64,000 bases of DNA from Oegoconia quadripuncta (Eukaryota; Arthropoda; Insecta; Lepidoptera; Autostichidae): contig OX438750.1 in NCBI GenBank assembly GCA_949316235.1, forward strand, positions 2,184,501-2,248,500, given 5' to 3'. Position 1 is the stretch's first letter. Each line of letters opens with the position of its first letter. Position numbers and translations under genes: made by a program. The notes beneath the pieces were generated by a model. The model made no database searches and had not been told where the DNA came from. It saw only the letters and a program-made list of their open reading frames with translations. Of the stretch, positions 31,501 through 43,500 are shown one piece after another.

Positions 31501-34500
31501 AGATATCCCAAACAAGAAGTTTAATGATTGAGACAACATCCACGGTTCACCTTATAGAATATACAGAATTGCACACGTGACAGGGAGTGAGCACATAACC
31601 ATTGAAATGTGCAAATCTATAGATGTTTTTTGGTGGAAAGTCCCTTAGTCGCATTTTACGACCCACGGGTTGGTTCTATTCTATTTGAGTGCCGAAACCA
31701 CACAGCATATTTAGTTATGATGATTTAATTCTTTGTCAGGTATACCCCTAGGGCATGTGACGGAGCATGCGCTAGCGCATACACTGGGCGTGTCGCGGCT
31801 GCACTCGGCTACACTCTGCCGGTGCACCCTCACACGGGCCGTGCACGCCGTCAACAGCTTCGTTCACAATAGATCTTTCAATGGTGAGTGTTGCCACAGC
31901 TCGAGAGAACGATGCGCTTCTCCTTAAAACCTTTTTTTTTGAATGCGCACTTGACCACAATCACAGTTCAGTGAAGATGAGGCCGAAGGTGGAACACAGC
32001 CCTTTGTATCGAATGTGTGCATTATGTAATGGCACGAGATACCAGATTGATACATTTTCTGGTACAATCGTCTCCACTAAGAAAGTTATCTATTTTTTAT
32101 GCATAACGGGTTGGTACTTGACCTCAATCACACGTGAAGTTAAATGAAGATGAGTTCGAAGGTGGAAGCGTACTGACCCGGAAATCCCAACACATTTGGG
32201 GGACTGGCTCTTTATCTCTGACAATATCTGGTATCCACAACACAAGCCTATAGTTGCTTAGTGTGGAAGTTGCCTCCACGGTCTTCCGCAGCCTCCAGAC
32301 GAGACGATTCGCTGATTCAGTATTCAGTACGTTTATTGCAGTATCACAAATATAGTAGTACATGCTTACGAGTAAAACTAGGTGTTAAATAAATATTTGT
32401 GACGCCCCGTTGGGGCATGGCAATATTATCTTACATTAGGAGAGGGCCTGACAGTTTATTATTTTCTATACTTAACTATAGTTATTATCACAGTATATAT
32501 ATATTAAGATTCTTTACATATACATTTCTTAAAGTTGAGGAATCATAACATCCTTAAATATCATATAAATACTTTGTTATCTTCCAAGAAATCATTTAGG
32601 TTGTAGTAGCTTTTTTTGACAAGGTAGCTTTTACTATAACATATTCTTAATTCTTCTCTAATATACCCTCTATAAGATAGCATCTATAAGGTCTAACAAA
32701 ATTAACCCGACAAACGTTGCAGACTGTATGTATAGGATGTATCTATTACGAAAAAAATAAAACATTAAAGTTAACAGATTTTATTCAAAAAATTAAATTT
32801 AGAAATGTAAATTTTGTGAGTTGGACCTTAATGGCCGCGCGCTCTAAGTACTTTGTCACAACACACAAACACGTGCCGCGGTATCTTTGAAGACGCCTCA
32901 GGCGACCACTCGCCGCTCGCGGCCGGCGCTTGCCCCGGCGTCGCCGCGACGCGCTGTGATTGGTTGCGTCCTGTGCCCCGCCACCCCCTTTGGCATCTTC
33001 CATATCAATGGAACGTTGCCTGTTGTCTCATTGATAAAACAAGGTACAATCGAAATAAAGTAAGTCTGTTAATGTGTATTTTCATTTGCACTTACATTTA
33101 ATTTTTTTTACTTGGAAAGAAAATTTTTAAGGCAAATTTTTTTAATGAATATATTAATTTATTGTCATGTACGTGCACTTGCCAAAGTTTGTCGGGTTAA
33201 TTTTCTTAGAAGGTGTGATCAGAGCAGATATTTAAAATAAACAACAATTTATTATTCTTGCTTGTTATAATTATTATTTGGCCATGGTCGAGGTTACTAA
33301 AGATGGTTACAATTTGAGATGCTTAAGGATTAATCTAATTACCATTATTTTAAACAGAAATGATATGTACGTGGTAATGGAGGCGACAATTGACAGTTGA
33401 TAGATTCATAGGTTAAGCTGTCTAAGCATAGACTAATTAAAAACAGTGTTACCAATCCATAATTCACAAATTGATAATTGTTTTCTACAACAAATTTCGT
33501 TAGACCCTATATATAATTCCGTTCTGAATTATGTCTGGCTAAGCTATTTTTTTTACCGTATTTTTCCTAGCTATTGATTATACAGCATACACCTAATAAA
33601 GCTGCGTCACCTAATAAATGCTCTTAACTCAAAAAATATATTTTATGCGCCAGGTAAATCACTCGCCGAATTCCAAACGGTGCGTGCGTCGTTCGGCGAA
33701 TTGTTACTCCAGATTTACGCGGCAGAGAGCGCCGAGTACTTCACTGCTGGACTCCTGGACGGATATGAGGAGCCAGACGCTGAGCTGGAGATGGCAATGT
33801 GCAGGTTAGGAATATAGCGAAGTGGATGACATTCGATGTAGTGATTGTTTGCGGTAATCAACAAAATAAATAATCTAGTATATAATTAAAAAAAACTGTT
33901 TAAACTTACCGTCAGTGTCCGATAGGCGTCCGTGTTTTCACCTTGGGCTCCAATGAAAACCAGCGTTGTAGTTTAACTTCTTTTTTTTTTTTTTTTTACT
34001 ATATTTTCTCCATCATGCAATCAGTCAGTTGACTATGAGCAGATATTTTGTCCGATTCATGTATGACGTTAGGCACGCCTTCCCAGTGTCAGGTTGCCTT
34101 CCATGGAAGACTTATATTAAAATATTGAGTCCCAGGTATACTGCCTTCTTAAGCGCCTTATTGTGAGTGGTTCACTAAGTTCCTGTGCCAGACTATTGTC
34201 ATGATTTATTATTCTGTGTCTGTATGATGTTGTCATAGTGGTGACCTCTGCTTTGATAGTTGGTACTTGCAGATATTCATGTAATTCCTCCGTTTTAGTG
34301 AACCAGCATTGGCTATCAATCTCAGTATATTATTCTGGAATCTCTGTAGTATTTCTATATTACTGTTTTTGACAGATCCCCACAGTTGTATTCCAGAGCA
34401 GGCCGAGTATTGTAACGTGACGGTATTGCGTCTCGTTGGTGATTTTAGTTAGTAATCTTTTTGTTCTTTTTCCTTTTCGTTTCTCTATATTTAAATTCAA

Positions 34501-37500
34501 ATTCCTATTTCGAACTCAGACGGCCGAACAAAACAACGTCATGATATTTTCAACAGTTCTAAAGCTCGGACGTTTCTGTCAAACTTATTATATTATAACC
34601 CTATTGTATTATATTTCCGCTGAGTGCGCTGGAGCTTCTAGTATCATAAAATTCATTATTATTTGTAAAGGCATTGTTTTATAACGTGAGTGTTTTGTAG
34701 TGTTTATTATGTTCGGTTTCTTTTCTAAATTCTTATGTGTTTTATTCAATCTATCTTTTATGTTCTTATTCAGTGTTTTTATACCTTTTTCAGAGTGCCT
34801 TTTTATTACAATTATATTCGGTCAAGTGTTCCTGTTTTTATTATTTATTGCGGCCTACTCCTGAGCAATCAATTGGAAGTCTGGTTCAGGAGTAGTGCCA
34901 CAGTATAACTCCATATCGGTTTAAGGATGGCCTTGTACATCAATAATTTGTTATTAACTGATAGATGTGATAACTTCTAGACTGCAACTTATGCTGAGAA
35001 GGAGACCTCTTTGATACCACTTTGCGATACCGAAAATTAAATTTTTAAGGACTTCTACAGGGTGTCCCTGGAAGTATGGATCAAATCGAACAGGGGCATG
35101 GGGAAGGTCATTCCCAAACTTAAGCTGAAAAAAAAAAATAAAAAAAAAAAAAAAAAAAAAATAAGAAAAAAAATAATAATTATTTTTAATTAAAAAATTA
35201 AGCTGATAGCTTTGCTAGTTTTCTTTTAAAAAAATTTTTTGTATAAGCACTATTCGATAATATGAAAATGTAAAAAATTGATCATAACTTTTGAACCGTC
35301 AAAAATGGCACCGACATTCATAGGGTTAAAAAGTTTGGGAATGACCTTCCCCATGCCCCTGTTCGATTTGATCCATACTTCCAGGGACACCCTGTATAAG
35401 TGAAACATTGCTTAAGTATTTTTATTGTACTTTGTAAACTGCATTATGATAAGTACCTATCCTATTACATGACATTGTTTCGTGACAAAATTGGTGACTA
35501 CCTAAATGACAAAAACGCTTGGTATACTTCGCCCAGCTCCCAAAAATTATAAAATTGTATTAGTTGTATACTTTTATATATAAAAAAAAAAGAAAAGAAA
35601 AGAAAATGATCCTGTGGGTTTCTTGCGCCGCTTCTTTTCCCACAGATGATTTCCCTTTCCGAAGCGGTGGTAGCTTGGACATACTGACTGACCGAAAAAT
35701 GCTTAGCCCTATTTTTATTTCCAATAGATTTAAATTGACATTCAACAAATGATATCATGTATCTTACGTTGAAATAAAATGCTAAATAAAATGTATGTAT
35801 ATGTATTATTATATATTTTTTTTATTACTTTTATATACTTATATATATTTATATATATATTTGTTAGTGTGTAAGTGTAGGTATTTGCTTTGCTTTAGTT
35901 TGAATTTGCTGTAATTTGTATACGCCCAATCTGCTGTTTTCTAACTAACCCTATGGTTGACTGGAAGAAATCCCTCTTTGGGATAAGTCCGCCGTTGTAC
36001 TCAATTTATGTATCAATGCAAAATTAATGTATTGCCTTTTTGTACAATAAAGCGTTTACAAACAAACAAAGAAACAAATGCTTTGAGTTTGAGAGAGTTT
36101 GAGTTTGTACATACTACTCTTATCTCACTCGGCCCCAATTTCACTGTGTATGTTTTCACATTTCATGTTATAATAAATATCAAATATTTCAAAATATTAT
36201 TTATTGCACAGACTAATTTACAACATTTGTTTAGCTAATTATTATAATTATTATTAGCAATTAGTACTTATTAGCAGTGAAAAACAATGACAAACTAACC
36301 TCCGCACTAGTAAAAATACTGTATTGCGGGAGGGTAGTACCACTGTCTCTCAAAAATGGCCGACTTGGTATGACGCGGCTGCCATTCGTTGTGTGTACAG
36401 TGTATGGAGAAAAATACGATAAAACAATCTTAGTAATCTTAATTTTAAAGGAAAGTACAAAATCTTTATCTTAAAAGGGTACATGCGTTTATATTATTTG
36501 TGTCAGCAGTTTTGTGTATATATTGTATTATTACCCAATAGTAGTATGATTAAATATGTATCTGGTTATGCTAATGTTTAGTATATAAATTATTAATAGG
36601 TAGGCATAGGGTTTCAAAATAATTTGTAAATAGGTACGTATACATAAGTAGGATTTATGACATATATACACCCACACCATATAATATCAGTTATTAACAT
36701 TTGATAAATATATATGTAAGTATATTTTTACATATAATAAATATATATGATTCAATATACATACATACACATACATAATGTCACGTCTGTTTCCCGTTGG
36801 GGTAGGCAGAGACCACAGACTTCCACTTGCTACGATCCTGACACACCTCTTCTGCTTCCGTCACTCTCATAAGGTTGTTCATACATGCTCGTCGGTTTAG
36901 GGTACTCTCGACTTGGCCTTTCTTTTTCTTTTATAATAAATATGTGTGTCGCTAAATGGGTCAAATAAACGATTCTTATTCTTAACAAGGAACCGTGTTG
37001 TTGTGTTCGTCTGTCTGTCCGAGGCTTAGCCCAGAGGCTCTTGGGCCCTTAATAAACCATTCTCAAAATTGAGAACAGTCTTGTGACCGGTCTCAAGTAA
37101 ACGTGTTGATTAATAAACCGAACGTGAGACCTGAAAAGCACGTGCATACTCAAGCAGTACTCACTTGAGAGGTGCGCGTATTTATAAACGGAACTCAAGA
37201 CTATCATTAATTCGACGCCGAGGCGAATAGTTGGAAGTATTCTCAGCTGAGTAGACCTCAAGATTGCTTTATAAATAAGCACGGAGCTTGAGAGAGCGTC
37301 AACTGCTTAGGACGTATCTCGGTTGATACACCCTCAAGACTTGTATTGAGATTGATTTATTAATACGGGCCATAGTACTAGAAAGCTGTAATTTGACATG
37401 GGTATACATATTAATCGATTTGTAGAATATAGAATATATAATATAGAATAGAATTTGTAATAATAATGCTGTTTATTCTATGTAAATAAATAAAATAAAA

Positions 37501-40500
37501 TAATCACGCCGACGAAGTAGTAAAACAAAGTCTTGAAAAAAAATTATATATTTTAAGAAATAAAGTGGATGATTCTTTTTATTTTTGTACGACCGTTTAT
37601 AGACAACCTGTCTGATGTTGTGGTTAAAAATTCTGACTGCTTTACCAAAAGGTCGCGGGTTCGAATCCCGCTAGGGGCATATGTTTGTGTGATGAATACA
37701 GACATGTGTTCCCGAGTTATGGATGTTTTTCATTTATATTTTAAATTTTTTTATTTGGAAAACTTAAACCATTTTGTACGGTATGTTTCCCGAATGAAGA
37801 AATTGAAATCACTCCTCGCAGAAACTTCATAACCCGCCGCGGAATGCCGTCACTGCTGAAGCTTCTCGCGATCCCAGCGCTGGAGTCCACGGAACAGTGT
37901 GCCCAATTGCTGGACTCTATGTGGGGCCTCACGGTGGGAACGGAGAGCGTGGACACCGTTGACACGTTTATTGGTGAGATTACACGGTTAAGGGGCGATT
38001 AGACATTACTGTGTTTTAATCACAATAATAAAATACAGGCTTATGCTAGTGATTATAAATGAACGAAAGCGATAAAACTAATATTTTGAAAACGAATATA
38101 ACTAATACATTTGTCGGGAAGGCGGGCGTTGCTAGCGACCGGGACGTCGCCAGACATCTCGTGGTATAGGGTTGCTCGGGCAATTGCGAATCTACTATAT
38201 AGGTGAATATTTGAAAATCTAATGTATGTAAAAAAAAATATAGCATAATGTAGGAAAACTAGTGATAAACATTATGTCAATACAAGAAATAAAGATAAAC
38301 TTGCAGGTCACATAAGTCGCCTCCGCAAAGTCAGTAATTCATTCAAAGGTTATGTATACGCTTTTTCAATAAGGTTACAGTTGATATACAAAATCTTCCA
38401 CTCAATAAATTTAAAGATACTATAAAACAGAAACTTATAAAATATCAGACTATTTAGATGATAATCATCCCTGGATATAATTAGATCGTACGCATGACAG
38501 GCTATTTCACAATTAATAATGAAATATAAAAACTTTTTTGTAATATTTATGTAAACCTTTATGTAAAATCAAAGCCTGATTTTAAAAGAGCAACCCTTCG
38601 AGTTTCTTGCTTGTAATTTGCATTTTGGACAAGCAGTAGCTTAAAAAATGTAAAATTGACTTTTAAGTGTACTCTATGTACTTACAAAATAAAACGTTTT
38701 CGACTTTGAGTTTGACTGACTTTGAATATGATATCGGCATCACACTATGATTTAATAGGACGAAATAACGGTCTGCTACTTAATGAAACACAGACCCGAT
38801 CATCTTAAACTCTTTGAGGAGGCAATTACAGACTATCTCATGATCATGGAACCTAAGATGCTTACCGATGAAGGATAAACATTTGCATGGCCCTCATGCC
38901 ATCCATCTTGGCTTTCGCATGCAATCTGTGGGATTCATCCGGTCTAGTCTAGTAGTGCCGACTCGTAATAGTTTACATTGATGTCTGTTTTCTTTTGAAT
39001 TAACTTCCAAAAGTTCGCCTATACCGGTGAGTTTTTTACCGTAAGCAGTGACGGATTAAGACTACTTGATGCCCTAAGCAATCCACGCCTGTGGGCCCCC
39101 CTATCCGTATGTCAACTAGAATCGGTCTTTAAATCTTTACCGCCTAAAGACATTAGTTTTTTTGTAAAATAAGATGATGAGATTGATAACGTACCTTAGA
39201 AGTGGAGTGTGCGACAACCATAAAAACCAAAGAATAATTTATTTATTTATTGATATGCGCCTTGCGGCTTTTCCGGGCATTGAATTCATGTAAGATAGTA
39301 TTAACGTCTAATTTTTAAAAATATCGGACTCTATGTATAATGTCGATAAATTATCGAGCCTTTCTTGAATCATCTTTATCCTTTTTTCATTTTTTAATAT
39401 TTTTAATTTTGCAAAAGAACGTTCCGCTGAGCAATTTGTAATCATAAGCAATAAAAATATACGCAGGGCTGTTTCCACATTAGGGAAAGCTGATTCTATT
39501 TTATCGTCATGTATTATTTTATACAATTGTGCGTGAGTTTGATGTAAACTTGTACGAGCCGAATCACTGGGTGTGGTTTTTTGTACTTCTTCTGGTGCCC
39601 CCCCCCCAGACGTGATGCCCTAGGCAATTGCTTAATCCGTCACTGACCGTAAGGAACAATATAGGGCATATTAGGTAAGTGAGAAATACTTCAGCGGATT
39701 GCTTTGCCAATTGTTTTTAATCTAAATATCCCACAATGGTCATTTGCAGGGCTGAATGGGATCCACCACGCCGGAAAGTTGATGAACGAAGAAATCAAAC
39801 AAATAAGGAATCCCTTGTTTCATCCCGGCTTCATTATGAAGAAAGTGTTTGCTAATAGGCATCAGGTAAGTCTAGACCTTGAGGAAACAATGATTATACA
39901 TACATTATATATACATTATACTTATGCAAGTGACATGTTTATTAGGCGTGCATGTAGGTTATTAAATAAAAATGATAAACTCTCAGTTATAGATGTATTT
40001 CTTTGTTCCATTAATATATTAAAAAATGTCTTTAGATATCAGAAGGGCAATTCTCGTAATATCTCTTATTACAATTACAGTCAAAATTCAGTTCGGATCT
40101 AGTCTCGGTCTCCAAATGTCAAATACGTCATTCTCGTACTACAATATAAAGGTTTGTAATGTTATTATATCGAAATGTGATCGAAAGTTGAACAAAGCTT
40201 TTAACATCAAGTTCGAGATTAAAAAAATTGACAGTTCGCCAAATATGCGCTTGCTTCCTTCTATTTATTCTCTTTCACATTTGTCAAAAAACCACTTATA
40301 TCACTTCAGCTGGGCAATACTGAACAATTAATAGTGAGAGCTTTGTTCAACTTTCGATCACATTTCGATATAATTACATTACGAATCTTTATATTTAATG
40401 TCGTATTTGACATTTAGGAGATCGAGACTGGATCCGAACTGAATTTTGACTGTAATTGTAATACGAGATATTACGAGAATTGCCCTTCTGAACAGGTGAC

Positions 40501-43500
40501 GCTGTGGTCGTACCGACTTTTATATTCATGTAACTAACTGTCATTATAACATAATACAAACCGCCTCCGAGGCTCAATGTAAACAACATTGGGTTTACGA
40601 TTCAGAGGTCGCGGGTTCGATCCCCAGCGGGGTACATGTTTAAGTAGTCGGTTTGGTTGGTGGTAGGGCATTTTAAATGTCCGCCTGGCTAGCTACCACC
40701 ATCTAATCTAAATCTGCCGCCAAACAGCAATGTTGATAGCATTGTTGTGTTCCGGTTGTCAGAGATAAGATAGCCAGTCCCCCAAATGTGGTGGGGTTTC
40801 CGGGTCAGTACGCTTCCACCTTCGCGCCTCATCTTCACTTAACGTCAGCTGTGATTGAGGTCAAGTACCAATCCTTTGTGCATAAAAAAAAATTAAGCAT
40901 TAGAACGTATAGTGAATAATAATTGTAACTAAATAAATAGATGCAAATATACAATTAAAAAACTAGACAAAATCAGAAAGTTATTCTTTTTTTATATCGA
41001 TTGTAAAATGACATCATTCAAATCGGAACGGTTTCCAGGAGAAGGACAATCCAAAACTGACGCTGTACCTGGCTGAACACCTGCACCCAAGTCTTCGGCC
41101 CCCGTCCGAGAGTCTTGAGTACTGCGTCCTGCGCATGCGCTACGCATGCGAGACTCTCATGGCTCGGCATGCCGTCAAGATATCCGAGGCTTATGCGTGA
41201 GTATATTTTTTTTATTTTTTTTTTATCTAATTTGTAATGTTTTATGTAAGTTGTCCGCAAAGCATTTTTCAACTAATTTCGGCAGCCGCAACTGAATCTG
41301 ATCTACCAAATGGCATACAAAAAGAAAAATAAACAATACAAGTCATAACTCATAACATATACATGGATTGTTAGTTTTGTTATGTATCACACAGTTACAA
41401 TTTGCTTGGAGATGCACTACACTCAACTTTTTACCTATGATAAATAATAAATATCCTTATTAATAAACCATTCTCAAGATTTAGAACAGTCTTGTGACTG
41501 GTCTCAAATAAACGTGTTGATTAATAAACCTTACTTGAGACCTGAAACGCACGTGCTTGCTCAAGCAGTACTCACTTGTGAGGTGCGCGTATTGATAAAC
41601 GAAACTCAAAACTATCATTCATTCGCCGCTGAGGCGAATACTTGAGAAGTGATCTCAGCTGAGTAGACCTCAAGATTGGTGCTTGGGATAGCGTCAACTG
41701 CTTAAGACGCATCACGGTTGATTCAGCCTCAAGACTTATATTGAGATTGATTTATTAATACGGGCCTTAGATAAGATGGTGTTAGGTAGCCAGATGGACA
41801 TTTAAAATGCCTTACCACCAACCAAACCGAGTGCTAATAATAATAAATAATAAATAAATATCCTTAGACATACACACAACGCCATCTAGTTCCACAGTAA
41901 GCAACTATAGGCTTGTGTTGTGGATAGCAGATGGTTAATATACTACACGAATAATTTTTTTTGTACACACATGTCCGTATTCATCACACAAACATGCCCC
42001 TGGCGGGATTCGAACCCGCAACCTTTTATTATAGTAGTCAGAGTTGCTAACCACTACACCAAACAGATCGTCAAATGTCCAGGTCCTAATCTGTCTATCA
42101 ACCAAATTTTAACCAAATCTGTCCAGCCGTTTAGGCCTGAAGAGGTAACATACATACACACACAAACTTTCGCAGACGACTGCTCCGCTAAACACCCAGA
42201 CTGTGCCCCCAGGGGTACGACGGATAAATTCGAATGCTCCGTTGTGCACCTTCAGTGGTTCAGAATGGAAAAGTTATGAACACATTGGAGGGGCAACTAA
42301 AATGAAATACTTGAAATATTTCAGAACAATATCATTATATTTTTTACAACGCCATAATTTATTATTACTTTTATATCGCTTCCGCAAATAGTATGTAGGT
42401 ATACAGGGTGTAACGGTTAAGTGTAGTCATATTTTAAGGGCTTGTTCTACCCATCAATACGAACAACTTTTACTATGGGGGCAACTTCGAAATCGCGAAA
42501 AAAAAATCAGCTGTTTCATACATTGCATCGGGAGGTTATTGAAATTTTCTATGGAACAGCTCATTTTTTTTTCGCGATTTCGAAGTTGCCCCCATAGTAA
42601 AAGTTGTTCGTATTGATGGGTAGAACAAGCCCTTAAAATATGACTACACTTAACCGTTACACGGTGTACATATATATATTGGGCATCTGCTGTTTTCTAA
42701 CTAACCGCCGTTGTACTCAATTTATTTATCAATGCAAAATTAATGTATCGCCTTTTTGTACAATAAAGCGTTTACAAACAAACAAACAAAGTATTGATAT
42801 GGCCCGCATTAAGTAAATTGTGCCGCCATTTCTTTTAATGTATTTTATATCCATGTTTCAATAGAAGAAGGAAATATAGCAATTGATAATTAAAAATTAT
42901 ATTAATGTCACTGACATTGACTCATATGACTGATGATAACAAAGACTATGCATATTAGTAGTTCTAAGTAGATTTTATTGTAGAGATACTATAACTTATT
43001 TGAAGTACTCTTCAGAGTCGAGTGCAAATAAAATGGTAATCATGTGTTCCATCCTTTGTAGGGGTAAAGTGGAACCATAAATATAATGACATAAGATGTG
43101 CTCCACCAAACCACCAAAGGATCACTACAGATCATATAAAACTTACCCGTTCTACCACCAGGGGCACACTTTGGGTGTTCAGCAGAGCAGTCGTCTGATC
43201 ACACAAACGAAGTAAATGAATGAACAATTTGCTTGGCATAATAAAATTAATTTTCAATAATTGAAATTCATTATTGTATTGTCACAGTGAACTGGGCAGA
43301 TTGTCGGAAGCGGCTACTGATATCCTGGCGATGACAGCTGTCCTGGCCAGAGCTTCCAGGTAAGTATCCACTGTCTTCTATCCGCAACGGGTCAGCGCTT
43401 GCCCTCAATGACACCTGATGTTAAGTTAAAGCTGAGGATTGAAACGCGCTCATACAGAACTCCATAACTTTGGGGCTATCTTATACCGCTTTCGTGGCTC

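Larger units (their letters stand above)
42077..43200. mobile_element. DNA transposon family H copy 1 (with insertions)
   Basis: The terminal part CAGACGACTGCTCCGCTAAA at 42174 and its inverse CAGAGCAGTCGTCTG ending near 43199 form inverted repeats of about 55 bp (with GTGCCCC...GGGG and ACGGRTAAA blocks). The interior holds a CAGGGTGT MITE and a non-LTR tail. A related unit lies inverted at 49868-51125 and shares the 42077-42173 left flank as well. Confidence 0.65.

Noticed and set aside
32785..33003. Protein encoded by the CpG-rich family I repeat
   Set aside because: The two copies share only the end of the frame; length changes between them break the frame elsewhere, as expected for non-coding DNA.
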